A stretch of 64,000 nt of DNA from Bacillota bacterium (GTDB lineage: Bacteria; Bacillota; TC1). The translations under genes and the position numbers were made by a program. Positions within the stretch are counted from its first letter, which is position 1. The number at the start of each line of letters is the position of its first letter. The stretch covers positions 310,001 through 374,000 of the forward strand of contig JAQUGR010000001.1 of the NCBI GenBank assembly GCA_028683955.1. Reading direction: 5' to 3'. Positions 8,654 through 18,057 of the stretch are shown here, one piece after another. Under the pieces are notes generated by a model. The model was not told the DNA's origin. It saw nothing but the letters and a program-made list of their open reading frames with translations, and made no database searches.

Positions 8654-8664
8654 ATTGCTATAAT
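8636..8664 (+). promoter_or_regulatory. Promoter of rpsB-tsf
   Basis: TTGCTT (8636-8641), a 17-base spacer, and TATAAT (8659-8664) preceded by the extended TG (TGCTATAAT). Transcription would start near 8671, giving a ~95-base leader. The same TTGCTT-17-TGCTATAAT arrangement recurs before ftsQ. Confidence 0.8.
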
Positions 8665-8683
8665 AAAAAAGTACGAAAAAACA

Positions 8684-8739
8684 CCTTGATAGATTATTTG
8701 TCTGGTGCCGCAAGGATAGCAAATGAAGTGAAGTCAAGG
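8684..8739 (+). promoter_or_regulatory. Candidate structured leader RNA upstream of rpsB
   Basis: Nested complementarity lies between the promoter and the rpsB ribosome site: CCTTGA (8684-8689) with TCAAGG (8734-8739), then ATTTG (8696-8700) with CAAAT (8720-8724), and an apical CC-GCAA-GG (8708-8715) with a GNRA tetraloop. The arms are separated by asymmetric internal loops of 6 and 9 bases. S2 represses rpsB-tsf through its leader in E. coli; a comparable role here is inference. Confidence 0.45.
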
Positions 8740-8766
8740 GATGAAAAAAACCAAGGAGGAAGAAAA

Positions 8767-9528
8767 ATGGCTGTAATATCAATGAAACAATTATTAGAAG
8801 CTGGTGTACATTTTGGACACCAAACAAAAAGATGGAATCCAAAGATGGCGAGATACATCTTTACTGCAAGGAATGGTATTTATATCATAGACTTACAAAA
8901 AACAGTTCATAAAATTGATGAAGCTTATGATTTCTTAAGAGATGTTGCTAGCAAAGGCGAAAAAGTACTTTTTGTTGGAACTAAAAAACAAGCTCAAGAA
9001 GCAGTAAAAGAAGAAGCTTTAAGATCTGGAAGCTACTATGTTGACCAAAGATGGTTAGGTGGTATGTTGACTAACTTTGCTACTATTAAAAAAAGAAGTA
9101 AGTATTTAAAAGACTTGAAAACACAAGAAGAAGACGGTACTTTTGATAGCTTGCCTAAAAAAGAAGTAATAGAATTAAAAAAAGAAATGGAAAAATTAGA
9201 ACGTTTTCTTGGTGGTATAAAGGATATGAATAGAGTTCCTGGAGCATTATTTATAATTGACCCTAAAAAAGAGAGAATTGCTATAGCAGAAGCTATAAAA
9301 TTGGGCATCCCAACAGTTGCTATTGTTGATACTAACTGTGATCCTGATGAAATAGATTACGTTATACCAGGAAATGATGATGCAATTAGAGCCGTTAAAT
9401 TGATTTCTGGAAGAATGGCTGATGCTATTATTGAAGGACATCAATCACAAGTTGATAGTGAAAATTTTGCAGATATTCCTTTAACTGATGAAGAATTTGC
9501 AAAAGTTGACGAAGAGGAGGCTAAATAA
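8767..9528 (+). CDS. rpsB: 30S ribosomal protein S2
   Basis: S2 is a late-assembling small-subunit protein at the head-body junction. The 253-residue sequence begins [27 protein letters not shown] and carries [19 protein letters not shown] and [10 protein letters not shown], all family hallmarks. I place the start at 8767 because AAGGAGGA precedes it; the frame is open further upstream, but those codons are the leader and have no ribosome site. The acidic C-terminal tail is normal. It overlaps tsf by one base (TAATG), and GAGGAGG within its 3' end serves as the tsf ribosome site. Confidence 0.98.
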   Translation: MAVISMKQLLEAGVHFGHQTKRWNPKMARYIFTARNGIYIIDLQKTVHKIDEAYDFLRDVASKGEKVLFVGTKKQAQEAVKEEALRSGSYYVDQRWLGGMLTNFATIKKRSKYLKDLKTQEEDGTFDSLPKKEVIELKKEMEKLERFLGGIKDMNRVPGALFIIDPKKERIAIAEAIKLGIPTVAIVDTNCDPDEIDYVIPGNDDAIRAVKLISGRMADAIIEGHQSQVDSENFADIPLTDEEFAKVDEEEAK

Positions 9529-10175
9529 TGATTAGTGCTAACCTAGTAAAAGAGTTAAGAGAGCGTACAGGCGCAGGCATGATGGATTGTAAAAAAGCTT
9601 TGACCGAAACAGATGGTGATACAGAAAAAGCTATAGAATATTTAAGAGAAAAAGGCTTATCAGCAGCAGCTAAAAAGGCTGGACGTATTGCTACTGAAGG
9701 TTTAATTCAAACATATATTCATGGTGGCGGACGTATAGGAGTTATTTTAGAATTAAATTGTGAAACTGATTTTGTTGCTAAAACTGATGACTTTAAAGAT
9801 TTAGCTAAAGATATAGCAATGCATATTGCTGCAGCAAAACCTGAATTTTTAAAGGCTGATGAAGTACCACAAGAAGTACTTGAGAAAGAAAAAAATATTT
9901 TAAAAGCTCAAGCACTAAATGAAGGTAAACCTGAAAAAATAGTTGAAAAAATGGTGGAAGGTAGAATTGCCAAATATTTTAAGGATGTTTGTTTATTAGA
10001 ACAACCATTTGTAAAAGATCCTGACAAAACTATTAGTCAATTAATTACTGAAAAAGTAGCTAAAATTGGCGAAAATATTTCTATTAGAAGATTTGTTAGA
10101 TATGAATTAGGTGAAGGAATGGCTAAAAAAGAAGATAACTTTGCTGATGAAGTTGCTTCAATGATGGGCAAGTAA
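9528..10175 (+). CDS. tsf: Elongation factor Ts
   Basis: EF-Ts exchanges GDP for GTP on EF-Tu. The 215-residue protein is the short form common in Firmicutes: an N-terminal UBA-like domain with [15 protein letters not shown] (residues ~11-25), [17 protein letters not shown], and the core signature [14 protein letters not shown]. It has the GAGGAGG ribosome site at 9514-9520. It is co-transcribed with rpsB and followed by a terminator, so the unit is the classic rpsB-tsf pair. Confidence 0.98.
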   Translation: MISANLVKELRERTGAGMMDCKKALTETDGDTEKAIEYLREKGLSAAAKKAGRIATEGLIQTYIHGGGRIGVILELNCETDFVAKTDDFKDLAKDIAMHIAAAKPEFLKADEVPQEVLEKEKNILKAQALNEGKPEKIVEKMVEGRIAKYFKDVCLLEQPFVKDPDKTISQLITEKVAKIGENISIRRFVRYELGEGMAKKEDNFADEVASMMGK

Positions 10176-10185
10176 GAATTTTATT

Positions 10186-10220
10186 AAAGCACATTACTTA
10201 TGGTGATGTGCTTTTTCTTT
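10186..10220 (+). terminator. Terminator of rpsB-tsf
   Basis: AAAGCACAT (10186-10194) pairs with ATGTGCTTT (10206-10214), loop 11 bases, then a T-rich run (TTTTTCTTT). Downstream to 10339 is AT-rich with TATAAT-like boxes at 10308 and 10313, but no well-spaced -35 box; pyrH probably has its own promoter there. Confidence 0.85.
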
Positions 10221-10339
10221 GCAATTGATAGTGATTTAACGGACATGAAATTATTTTATTTAGATAATTATATTAAATAAAGGAATGAATTTTACTTGAA
10301 AATAAGCTATAATATAATAAAGAATTTATGAGGTGGAAT

Positions 10340-11059
10340 ATGAAAGAAGTTAAATATAAAAGAATTATTCTTAAGATAAGCGGGGAAGCCTTAGCTGGAA
10401 AAGAAAAGTTCGGATTAGATGGAGAAACGCTAAATACTATTGCTGAAGAGGTTAGAGAAATTTCTGATTTAGGTGTAGAAATAGCTGTAGTTGTTGGTGG
10501 AGGAAATATATGGCGTGGAGTTAAAGGTAGTGAAGAAAAGGGTATAGAAAGAGCTAATGCAGATTATATGGGTATGTTGGCAACTTCAATTAATGCACTT
10601 GCACTACAAGGAGCATTTGAAAAAGAAGGATTAGATACTAGAGTAATGTCTGCAATCGAAATGCGCCAAATAGCTGAACCATATATAAGAAGAAGAGCAA
10701 TAAGACATCTTGAGAAAAAAAGAATAGTTATATTTGCTGCCGGTACTGGAAATCCTTATTTTTCAACTGATACAACAGCAGCATTAAGGGCAGCTGAAAT
10801 AGATGCAGAAGTCATACTGATGGCTAAAAAAGTCGATGGTGTTTACAATGCTGATCCAAATAAAGACAGTACAGCTATCAAATTTGATCATTTAAGTTTT
10901 ATAGATGTTTTGAATAACGGTCTCAAAGTTATTGACTCAACAGCTGCTTCTTTATGTATGGATAATAATATAAAAATAATAGTTTTTAATTTAACTCAAA
11001 AAGGTAATATTTATAAAGCTATAACAGGTGATCAAATTGGAACAATAATTGGAGGATAA
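10340..11059 (+). CDS. pyrH: UMP kinase
   Basis: PyrH phosphorylates UMP to UDP, feeding nucleotide and UDP-sugar synthesis. The 239-residue hexameric-type kinase has [19 protein letters not shown], the [16 protein letters not shown] segment and [20 protein letters not shown], all diagnostic. I use the ATG at 10340 with GAGGTGG at 10330-10336; an ATG at 10328 has no site of its own and would bury this one. It is the first gene of a long operon that runs through frr, uppS, cdsA, dxr, rseP, ispG, proS and polC, in the usual Firmicutes order. Confidence 0.97.
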   Translation: MKEVKYKRIILKISGEALAGKEKFGLDGETLNTIAEEVREISDLGVEIAVVVGGGNIWRGVKGSEEKGIERANADYMGMLATSINALALQGAFEKEGLDTRVMSAIEMRQIAEPYIRRRAIRHLEKKRIVIFAAGTGNPYFSTDTTAALRAAEIDAEVILMAKKVDGVYNADPNKDSTAIKFDHLSFIDVLNNGLKVIDSTAASLCMDNNIKIIVFNLTQKGNIYKAITGDQIGTIIGG

Positions 11060-11061
11060 CA

Positions 11062-11622
11062 ATGGAAGAGTTAGAACTGATTTTAAATCATGCAGATGAA
11101 AAAATGAACAAAATAATTGATGCCTTAAAAGAACATCTTAAAAGCATCAGAACAGGAAGAGCTAATCCTGCCCTATTAGATGGAATATTTGTAAAGTACT
11201 ATGGTGTTGAAACACCTATAGCTCAGGTCGGTACAATTTCAGCTCCTGAAGCTAATCTTATTGTAGTACAACCTTGGGATAAAACTGCTCTAAAAGATAT
11301 TGAAAAAGCAATAATAGGATCAGAAAGAGATTTGAATCCAAATAATGATGGTAATTTAATTAGAATACCAATCCCAGTATTAACAGCAGATAGAAGAAAA
11401 GATTTAGTTAAGCAAGTTAAAAAAATTGCTGAAGAATTTAAAGTTCAAGTGAGAAATGTTAGAAGAGACTGTAATGATGACTTGAAAAAACTTGAAAAAG
11501 GTAGTGTGTCTGAAGATATCCTAAGTAATGCAATTGATAATGTGCAAGAATTGACTGATAAGTCAATTAAACATATTGATGAAATTATAAAAATAAAAGA
11601 AACATCAATATTGGAGATATAG
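11062..11622 (+). CDS. frr: Ribosome recycling factor
   Basis: RRF splits post-termination ribosomes together with EF-G. The 186-residue protein has the two-domain family layout, with MNKIIDALKEHLKSIRTGRANPALLD near the N-terminus and the conserved RIPIPVLTADRRKDLVKQ segment, and a helical C-terminus. It starts two bases after pyrH with the TTGGAGGA site inside the pyrH end, so the two are tightly coupled, and it ends one base before uppS. Confidence 0.98.
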   Translation: MEELELILNHADEKMNKIIDALKEHLKSIRTGRANPALLDGIFVKYYGVETPIAQVGTISAPEANLIVVQPWDKTALKDIEKAIIGSERDLNPNNDGNLIRIPIPVLTADRRKDLVKQVKKIAEEFKVQVRNVRRDCNDDLKKLEKGSVSEDILSNAIDNVQELTDKSIKHIDEIIKIKETSILEI

Positions 11623-11623
11623 T

Positions 11624-12334
11624 ATGTTAAAGGATTTTATTATTCCAAAACATGTTGGGATAATTATGGATGGAAATGGTCGTTGGGCGAAAAAAAGAGG
11701 CTTATTACGTATTAATGGTCATAAAGAAGGCATGCTTGTTTTAAAAAAAACAGTTGAATCTTGTAAGAATTTGGGCGTAGACTATTTAACTGTCTATGCT
11801 TTTTCTACGGAAAATTGGAAAAGACCCAAATTAGAAGTTTCTTTCCTGCTAAATCTACTAAAATATTATATAAATTCTGAACTTAATTATTTAAAAGAAA
11901 ACAATGTATCTTTAAAATTTATAGGTTCAAGAATAGGATTAGACAAAAAAATCATTTCAATGATGGAAATGATAGAAACTGAAACAGGTAATGGTAAGGA
12001 TATGGTATTTTCCATTGCATTTAATTATGGTGGGAGAATGGAAATAACTGATGGTGTTAAAAACATTGCACAATTAGTGAAAAATGGCTCTTTACTTCCC
12101 GAAGATATTGATGAAGAACTAATCTCAAATAATTTATATACTAAGAATATGCCTGATCCAGACTTAATTATTAGAACTTCAGGGGAATTTAGAATAAGCA
12201 ATTTTTTGATATGGCAAGGTGCTTATAGTGAGTATTATATAACTGATACTTTATGGCCTGATTTTAATGAAGAAGAACTAATTAAAGCTTTTAAAGTATA
12301 TAATACAAGAAATAGAAGATTCGGAGGTGTTTAG
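11624..12334 (+). CDS. uppS: Undecaprenyl diphosphate synthase (cis-prenyltransferase)
   Basis: UppS adds isopentenyl units to farnesyl diphosphate to make the C55 carrier lipid for peptidoglycan. The 236-residue protein has the catalytic D16 in IIMDGNGRWAKKRG, the AFSTENWKRPK segment and, near the end, DLIIRTSGEFRISNFLIWQGAYSEYY. It is slightly shorter than the usual ~250. It sits beside cdsA and dxr/ispG, which share the isoprenoid and lipid theme and supply its substrates; its product feeds MraY, encoded 20 kb downstream. Confidence 0.96.
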   Translation: MLKDFIIPKHVGIIMDGNGRWAKKRGLLRINGHKEGMLVLKKTVESCKNLGVDYLTVYAFSTENWKRPKLEVSFLLNLLKYYINSELNYLKENNVSLKFIGSRIGLDKKIISMMEMIETETGNGKDMVFSIAFNYGGRMEITDGVKNIAQLVKNGSLLPEDIDEELISNNLYTKNMPDPDLIIRTSGEFRISNFLIWQGAYSEYYITDTLWPDFNEEELIKAFKVYNTRNRRFGGV

Positions 12335-12335
12335 A

Positions 12336-13130
12336 TTGACTAATGAATTTAAAACAAGGACTTTAACAGGTTTATTGCTTGTATTAGTAATTGGGACAGC
12401 AATCTTGTTGGGAGGACTATGGTTTTGGGCAACTAGTCTTATATTATCAACTATGTTTTTTAGAGAATATATAAATATCTATAAGTCGAAGAGAAGTCAT
12501 GGATTTTTCTTTAGTACAGGAATAATAGGGATTTTATATTATGTTGGTATATATTTAGATTATAGATTTACACTCCAAATTAGTTTATTGCTACTACTTA
12601 TTTATGGAGCTTTCCATGTTATAACTAAATATCCCAAGTATACATATAAAAATATTAAAACTACTATTTTTGGTTTTCTATATTGTTATATGTTTTTAAG
12701 TTCACTTTATTTACTAAGACGTGAAGAAGGCGGACTTCAATGGATATTATTTATACTACTTGTTAGCATACTAGGAGACGTAGGGGCATATCTTGTAGGC
12801 AAAAAGTTAGGTAAAAATAAAATAGCTCCAGTATTAAGTCCTGGTAAAACTATTGAAGGTCTTATAGGTGGTTTGATATTTGGTACCATTGGTGGCGTTT
12901 TATATGCAAATACTGTTTTAAACAAATCAATACCAATAAGCGCTTTGCTTTGTATAGCTATAGTTTTTATTGGATTAATGGGAGATCTATTTGAGTCACA
13001 TTTAAAAAGAGAAGTTAACATAAAGGATACAGGGACTTCATTACCAGGTCATGGAGGCTTTTTAGATAGGTTCGATGCAATAATCTTCATTTCTGGTTTT
13101 ATTTATATGTTATTAGAGGTGAAAAATTGA
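12336..13130 (+). CDS. cdsA: Phosphatidate cytidylyltransferase
   Basis: CdsA makes CDP-diacylglycerol from phosphatidate and CTP. The 264-residue integral membrane protein has about eight hydrophobic segments and the signature near the C-terminus: GKNKIAPVLSPGKTIEG...GDLFESHLKREVNIKDTG...PGHGGFLDRFDA. I choose the TTG at 12336 with GGAGG at 12323-12327; a GTG at 12327 overlaps that site and is unlikely. It ends overlapping dxr by 4 bases. Confidence 0.96.
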   Translation: MTNEFKTRTLTGLLLVLVIGTAILLGGLWFWATSLILSTMFFREYINIYKSKRSHGFFFSTGIIGILYYVGIYLDYRFTLQISLLLLLIYGAFHVITKYPKYTYKNIKTTIFGFLYCYMFLSSLYLLRREEGGLQWILFILLVSILGDVGAYLVGKKLGKNKIAPVLSPGKTIEGLIGGLIFGTIGGVLYANTVLNKSIPISALLCIAIVFIGLMGDLFESHLKREVNIKDTGTSLPGHGGFLDRFDAIIFISGFIYMLLEVKN

Positions 13131-14263
13131 AAAATATTGTTATTCTAGGTTCTACAGGTTCTATAGGAACTCAAAGTCTTGAAGTTATTGAAGAACAATC
13201 AGAAAAATTTAAAGCCTATGGTCTAGTTGGTGGGACAAATATTAATTTACTTATAACACAAGCAGAAAAATTCAAACCAACTTGGGTTGGCATTCAAGAC
13301 GAAAGAAAATATTCTGAATTAAAGGAACGGTTACCTAAAGATATAAAAGTTGTTGCTGGAGACAAAGGTATAGAAGAAATAATAGCCGATACAAATTATC
13401 AAGTGTTATTAGCCGCGATTAGTGGTATTGCAGGTTTAAAATCTACTATTAAAGGTATTGAAGCAGGAAAAGACATAGCATTAGCTAACAAGGAAACACT
13501 TGTGGCTGGTGGTGAATTAATAATGAACTTAGTGAGAGAAAAGGGCGTTAAACTTTTACCAGTAGATAGTGAGCATAGTGCTATCTTTCAAAGCATAAAT
13601 AACCCGGCTAGAAAAGTGAAAAAAATAATAATTACCGCATCCGGAGGACCTTTTAGAGATTATGATGAAGAAGGGTTAAAGAATGTTACGGTTAATGATG
13701 CACTTAAACATCCGAATTGGTCAATGGGTAAAAAAATTACTATTGATTCTGCTACACTTGCAAATAAAGCATTAGAAGTTATAGAAGCACATTATTTATT
13801 TGATTGTCCATATGAAAATATTGATGTATTAATACATAAGGAAAGCATTATACATTCTATGGTAGAATTTATAGATACATCAATAATTGCACAATTAGGT
13901 TATCCTAGTATGAAATTACCAATACAATATGCTTTAACACATCCAGAAAGCCTTTCAGTCAATTGGCCATCTTTAGACTTAGCTTCTATTGGCACATTAA
14001 ATTTCAGTAAACCTAAAGAATATTTTAAAGCATTAAGCTTAGGAATAGAGTCAGGTAAAGCTGGAGGGAGTGCTCCTGTGATATTTAACGGAGCTAATGA
14101 ATTTGCAGTAGATTATTTTATTAAAGGTAAAATATCATTTTTGCAAATTGCTGAAATGATAGATAAAGCTTTAAATCACATAGAAAAAATTGCTATTAAG
14201 AGTTTTGATGATATTGTCTTAGTAGATAAATTAACTAGAGAATATTTAGAAAGGAGTTTTTAA
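13127..14263 (+). CDS. dxr: 1-deoxy-D-xylulose 5-phosphate reductoisomerase
   Basis: Dxr catalyses the committed MEP-pathway step, DXP to 2-C-methylerythritol 4-phosphate, with NADPH and a divalent metal. The 378-residue protein starts with the NADPH-binding ILGSTGSIGTQSLEVI, has LANKETLVAGG, the metal-binding LPVDSEHSAIFQ and the flexible-loop region with LKHPNWSMGKKITIDSATLANK. The start is TTG at 13127, overlapping the cdsA stop by four bases, with GAGGTG upstream. The presence of dxr and ispG shows the non-mevalonate route is used. Confidence 0.97.
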   Translation: MKNIVILGSTGSIGTQSLEVIEEQSEKFKAYGLVGGTNINLLITQAEKFKPTWVGIQDERKYSELKERLPKDIKVVAGDKGIEEIIADTNYQVLLAAISGIAGLKSTIKGIEAGKDIALANKETLVAGGELIMNLVREKGVKLLPVDSEHSAIFQSINNPARKVKKIIITASGGPFRDYDEEGLKNVTVNDALKHPNWSMGKKITIDSATLANKALEVIEAHYLFDCPYENIDVLIHKESIIHSMVEFIDTSIIAQLGYPSMKLPIQYALTHPESLSVNWPSLDLASIGTLNFSKPKEYFKALSLGIESGKAGGSAPVIFNGANEFAVDYFIKGKISFLQIAEMIDKALNHIEKIAIKSFDDIVLVDKLTREYLERSF

Positions 14264-15267
14264 TGGGTATATTTTCAATAGTATTGGGAATTTTAGCAAT
14301 AGGTATAATAGCTCTTATACATGAAGTCGGGCATTATTTTTTTGCTAGAAGAGCTGGTATTAAAGTACTTGAATTATCTATTGGTGCTGGACCAAAGATT
14401 GTTTCATTCGTAAAAAATGAAACTCAATATACTATAAGGCCTATTCCTTTTCTTGCATATGTAAGATTAGAAGAAGATGGTCCCGGTGGTCTTTCAGCTG
14501 CATCTTCATTTCAAAAGTTTTTTCTATATATTGGAGGAGTTTTTTTTAATATAATGACAGCATTGTTAATTTTGATTTTAATCGGAGTATTTTCTGGCGT
14601 ATATACAGATAAGGTTATAGTTGGTGAATTAATACAAGATAAACCGGCAATTAATATTCTGCAAAAAAATGATCAGATAATTGCAATAAATAATGCAAAA
14701 ATAGATGGGTTTGAATCATTGGAAACACAATTAGAAAAATATGGAAATTCTGAAATTGAATTGACAGTTTTAAGAAATAATAATAAAGAAAATTTCAATA
14801 TTGTACCAGTTTTAGATAAAGAAAGTGATAGGTTTGTGCTTGGATTTTTCTTTGCTAAAGAAAAACTAAACGTTTTAAGCAGTATAACTAATTCAGTTAA
14901 TATGATTTGGGATTATGTGTCACAAACTTTTATTATGTTAGGAAATATAGTAACAGGGCATGCAAATCCAAGTGATAATTTAGTAGGAATAGTAGGGATA
15001 GTTGCTATTTCCAGTGATTTCACTTCTAGATTTTCAGATTATATGGTTTTTATAGCAATTATAAGTATTGGGATGGCAGTAGTGAATATTTTACCTATTC
15101 CAGCATTAGATGGAGGCAAAATTGTTTTACTAGGTGTTGAAAAATTAATTGGACATAAAGTTAATAAGGAAGTTGAAGCTAAACTAACAGTTGTCGGTTT
15201 TGCTCTATTAATATTACTAATGGTATTTACAACTATAAATGATTTAGTAAAGTTGTTTGGAGGTTAG
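14263..15267 (+). CDS. rseP: Site-2 intramembrane metalloprotease (RseP/RasP-like)
   Basis: This 334-residue membrane protease cuts substrates within the bilayer, typically anti-sigma factors and signal-peptide remnants. The zinc motif HEVGH is at residues 20-24 in the first membrane segment, a single PDZ domain follows at about 110-185 (IQDKPAINILQKNDQIIAINN), and the second zinc motif ALDGG has D283. It is shorter than the ~420-residue B. subtilis RasP. It overlaps the dxr stop by one base (TAATG). Its usual place between dxr and ispG is conserved. Confidence 0.94.
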   Translation: MGIFSIVLGILAIGIIALIHEVGHYFFARRAGIKVLELSIGAGPKIVSFVKNETQYTIRPIPFLAYVRLEEDGPGGLSAASSFQKFFLYIGGVFFNIMTALLILILIGVFSGVYTDKVIVGELIQDKPAINILQKNDQIIAINNAKIDGFESLETQLEKYGNSEIELTVLRNNNKENFNIVPVLDKESDRFVLGFFFAKEKLNVLSSITNSVNMIWDYVSQTFIMLGNIVTGHANPSDNLVGIVGIVAISSDFTSRFSDYMVFIAIISIGMAVVNILPIPALDGGKIVLLGVEKLIGHKVNKEVEAKLTVVGFALLILLMVFTTINDLVKLFGG

Positions 15268-15268
15268 T

Positions 15269-16363
15269 ATGCGAAGAAAAACAAGTACTATATATGTGCG
15301 AGATGTTCCTATAGGTAGCGAACATCCAATTGTTGTGCAGTCTATGTGCAATACTGATACTAGAGATGTTAATAGCACCTTAAATCAAATTAATTCACTT
15401 GCTAGTGAAGGTTGTAAAATAGTTAGACTTGCTATAGTGGATGAAATTGCAGTTAAAGCTCTAGGTGAAATAATGAAAAAAAGTGTAATTCCTGTTATTG
15501 CTGATATACACTTTGACTATAAGCTAGCACTAGGTTCGATTAAAGCTGGTGTAGATGGGTTAAGACTTAATCCTGGAAATATTGGAAGTGAAGAAAAAGT
15601 AATAAAAGTGGTAGAAGCTGCCAGAGATAGAAAAATACCAATTAGAATTGGAGTTAATGGTGGATCTTTAGATAAAAACCTATTAGAAAAATATGGTGGA
15701 CTCTGTCCAGAAGCTATGGTTGAAAGTGCTTTAGAAAATATCTATCTATTAGAAAAGTTAAATTATCCATGGATGAAAGTATCATTAAAATCATCTAATG
15801 TTCCTATGATGTTAAGAGCATATGAACAATTAGCCATAAAAGTAGATTATCCATTTCATATAGGTGTTACAGAGGCGGGAACAGAAAAATCTGGCTTGAT
15901 AAAATCTGCAGTAGGTATAGGTGCTTTATTAGATAAGGGTATTGGTGATACTTTAAGAGTATCTTTAACAGCTGATCCAATAAAGGAAATATATGCTGGT
16001 TATGAAATATTAAAAGTTTTAGGTTTATCAAAAAAAGGGGCTACATTAATTTCTTGCCCTACATGTGGGAGAACAGAAATTAATTTAATTAATTTAGCTC
16101 AAAGAGTTGAAGAATTAGTTGAAAAAATAGATATACCTATTACAGTGGCAGTTATGGGTTGTCCAGTAAATGGACCTGGTGAAGCCAAGGAGGCTGACAT
16201 TGGAATAGCTGGTGGTTTGAAATTAGGTCTAATATTTAAAAAAGGTAAAATAATTGCTAAAGTTAAAGAAGAAGACTTATATCAAGAATTTGTAAAAGAA
16301 CTGGAAAAAACAGTACAAGAATATAAGGAGGAAAATAATGAGGGTTTCACAACTTTTCAATAA
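15269..16363 (+). CDS. ispG: 4-hydroxy-3-methylbut-2-enyl diphosphate synthase
   Basis: IspG reduces ME-cPP to HMBPP, the penultimate MEP-pathway step, using a [4Fe-4S] cluster. The 364-residue protein has the TIM-barrel pattern (VQSMCNTDTRD, DIHFDYKLAL, GLRLNPGNIG) and the C-terminal cluster cysteines in SCPTCGRTEI and MGCPVNGPGEA. I start it at ATG 15269 with GGAGG at 15259-15263 rather than at the in-frame TTG 15257. Its last 26 bases overlap proS. Its cluster would be supplied by the iscSU genes at 58-59.5 kb. Confidence 0.97.
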   Translation: MRRKTSTIYVRDVPIGSEHPIVVQSMCNTDTRDVNSTLNQINSLASEGCKIVRLAIVDEIAVKALGEIMKKSVIPVIADIHFDYKLALGSIKAGVDGLRLNPGNIGSEEKVIKVVEAARDRKIPIRIGVNGGSLDKNLLEKYGGLCPEAMVESALENIYLLEKLNYPWMKVSLKSSNVPMMLRAYEQLAIKVDYPFHIGVTEAGTEKSGLIKSAVGIGALLDKGIGDTLRVSLTADPIKEIYAGYEILKVLGLSKKGATLISCPTCGRTEINLINLAQRVEELVEKIDIPITVAVMGCPVNGPGEAKEADIGIAGGLKLGLIFKKGKIIAKVKEEDLYQEFVKELEKTVQEYKEENNEGFTTFQ

Positions 16364-18050
16364 AACACTTAAGGAAGATCCTGTTGAAGCAGAAATTATT
16401 AGTCATTCTCTTTTAATTAGAAGTGGAATGATAAGAAAGTTAGCACCAGGTGTTTTTTCATACTTACCATTAGGATGGAGAGTTTTAAATAAAATAAGCA
16501 ATATTATTAGAGAAGAAATGAATAGAGCAGGATGTCAAGAACTAATGATGCCAATAATACAACCAAAAGAATTATGGGAACAAAGTGGTAGATGGTTTGT
16601 ATATGGTAAAGAACTTATTAGATTAAAAGATAGGCATGATAGAGAATATTGCTTAAGCCCTACACATGAAGAAGTAATAACCACATTAGTTAAAAATGAA
16701 ATAAAATCATATAAAGATTTACCTTTAAATTTATATCAAATTCAAAATAAGTACAGAGATGAAGTTAGACCTAGATTTGGTTTGATTAGAAGTAGAGAGT
16801 TTTTAATGAAAGATGGATATTCTTTTAACAGAAATGAAGAATCTTTAAATAAAACTTATGAAGAAATGTATGATGCTTACAGTAGAGTATTTACAAGATG
16901 TGGTTTGAATTTTAGAGCTGTAGAAGCTGATTCAGGCGCTATAGGTGGTTCGTCTAGTCATGAATTTATGGTGTTAGCTGATACTGGAGAAGCTTCCTTA
17001 ACCTATTGTAAGAGTTGCGACTATGCTGCTAATATGGAAATGGCTACTCATGAAAAAAGACATTATGATAATGGAATAGAAAACAAACTTGAAAAAATTA
17101 TAACACCTGATAAAAAATCAATAGAAGAGGTTTCTGAGTTTTTAAATATAAGTCCAGATTTAATGTTAAAAACCTTAGTGTATAAAGCAATATATGAAAA
17201 CAATGAAAAACTTATATGTATAGTTGTTAGAGGTAATCGTGAAGTAAATGAAATAAAATTAAAAAATGAACTTAAAGCAATTGATATATCTCTCGCAGAT
17301 AACGAGGAAGTTTTTAAAGCTACAAAAACTCCTATTGGTTTTATTGGACCTATAGGTTTGGAAAATGTAGAGATATTTGTTGATGAAGAAGTAATGGAAG
17401 TAAATAATGGAGCTACTGGGGCTTTAATAGAAGACTATCACTATATTGGTGTTAACCCTAAAAGAGATTTTCCTAGAGATTGTATTATAGGGGATTTTCA
17501 TAATGTAGATGAATTTGATTTATGTCCTAAATGTTCTGGAACACTTAATTTTAAAAGAGGGACAGAAGTAGGACAAGTATTTAAGTTAGGGAAAAAATAT
17601 TCAGAAAAACTAGATTGTAAATTTCTCGATGAAAAAGGAGAAAATCAACATGTTACTATGGGTTGTTATGGTATAGGGGTTGGCCGAACTATGGCAGCAA
17701 GTGTTGAACAAAATAATGATGAAAGAGGAATTATTTGGCCTAAAGCTATAGCTCCTTATCATGTTATTATTATTCCTGTAAACGTTAAAAATCAAGATAT
17801 TATTAATATAGCAGAAGAGTTATATAAAAATCTTTTAAAAGAAGATATTGAAGTTATATTAGATGATACTGATGAAAGGGCTGGAGTTAAATTTGCTAAT
17901 GCAGATTTAATTGGATATCCTATTAAAATTGTTATAGGTTCCAAAACCCTTGAAAATAAAACTGTAGATTTCAAAATAAGAGCAACTGGAGAAGAAGTGA
18001 TTGTTCCATTAAAAGAAGCTTTAGGCAAGATCAAGAGAATATTACTGTAG
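16338..18050 (+). CDS. proS: Prolyl-tRNA synthetase (bacterial type, with INS domain)
   Basis: ProS charges tRNA-Pro. The 570-residue class II synthetase has motif 1 around GWRVLNKISNIIREEMNRAG, motif 2 in NKYRDEVRPRFGLIRSREFLMKDGYSF, and motif 3 in GCYGIGVGRTMAA, followed by the anticodon-binding domain. About 180 residues between motifs 2 and 3 form the INS/YbaK-like editing domain, so it is the bacterial form. The ATG at 16338 has AAGGAGG just upstream, within the end of ispG. No T-box leader is present, because it is internal to the operon. Confidence 0.97.
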   Translation: MRVSQLFNKTLKEDPVEAEIISHSLLIRSGMIRKLAPGVFSYLPLGWRVLNKISNIIREEMNRAGCQELMMPIIQPKELWEQSGRWFVYGKELIRLKDRHDREYCLSPTHEEVITTLVKNEIKSYKDLPLNLYQIQNKYRDEVRPRFGLIRSREFLMKDGYSFNRNEESLNKTYEEMYDAYSRVFTRCGLNFRAVEADSGAIGGSSSHEFMVLADTGEASLTYCKSCDYAANMEMATHEKRHYDNGIENKLEKIITPDKKSIEEVSEFLNISPDLMLKTLVYKAIYENNEKLICIVVRGNREVNEIKLKNELKAIDISLADNEEVFKATKTPIGFIGPIGLENVEIFVDEEVMEVNNGATGALIEDYHYIGVNPKRDFPRDCIIGDFHNVDEFDLCPKCSGTLNFKRGTEVGQVFKLGKKYSEKLDCKFLDEKGENQHVTMGCYGIGVGRTMAASVEQNNDERGIIWPKAIAPYHVIIIPVNVKNQDIINIAEELYKNLLKEDIEVILDDTDERAGVKFANADLIGYPIKIVIGSKTLENKTVDFKIRATGEEVIVPLKEALGKIKRILL

Positions 18051-18057
18051 GTGAAAA

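Noticed and set aside
8686-8766. In-frame N-terminal extension of rpsB
   Set aside because: It covers the leader, has no ribosome site, and S2 proteins begin at the [13 protein letters not shown] segment.
10296-10318. TTGAAA with TATAAT boxes as a pyrH promoter
   Set aside because: The spacing is only 6 or 11 bases; a promoter probably exists in this gap but I cannot define it.
16325-16363. Frameshift or annotation error at the 26-base ispG/proS overlap
   Set aside because: Both frames have good family ends and the proS ATG has its own AAGGAGG, so the overlap is natural.
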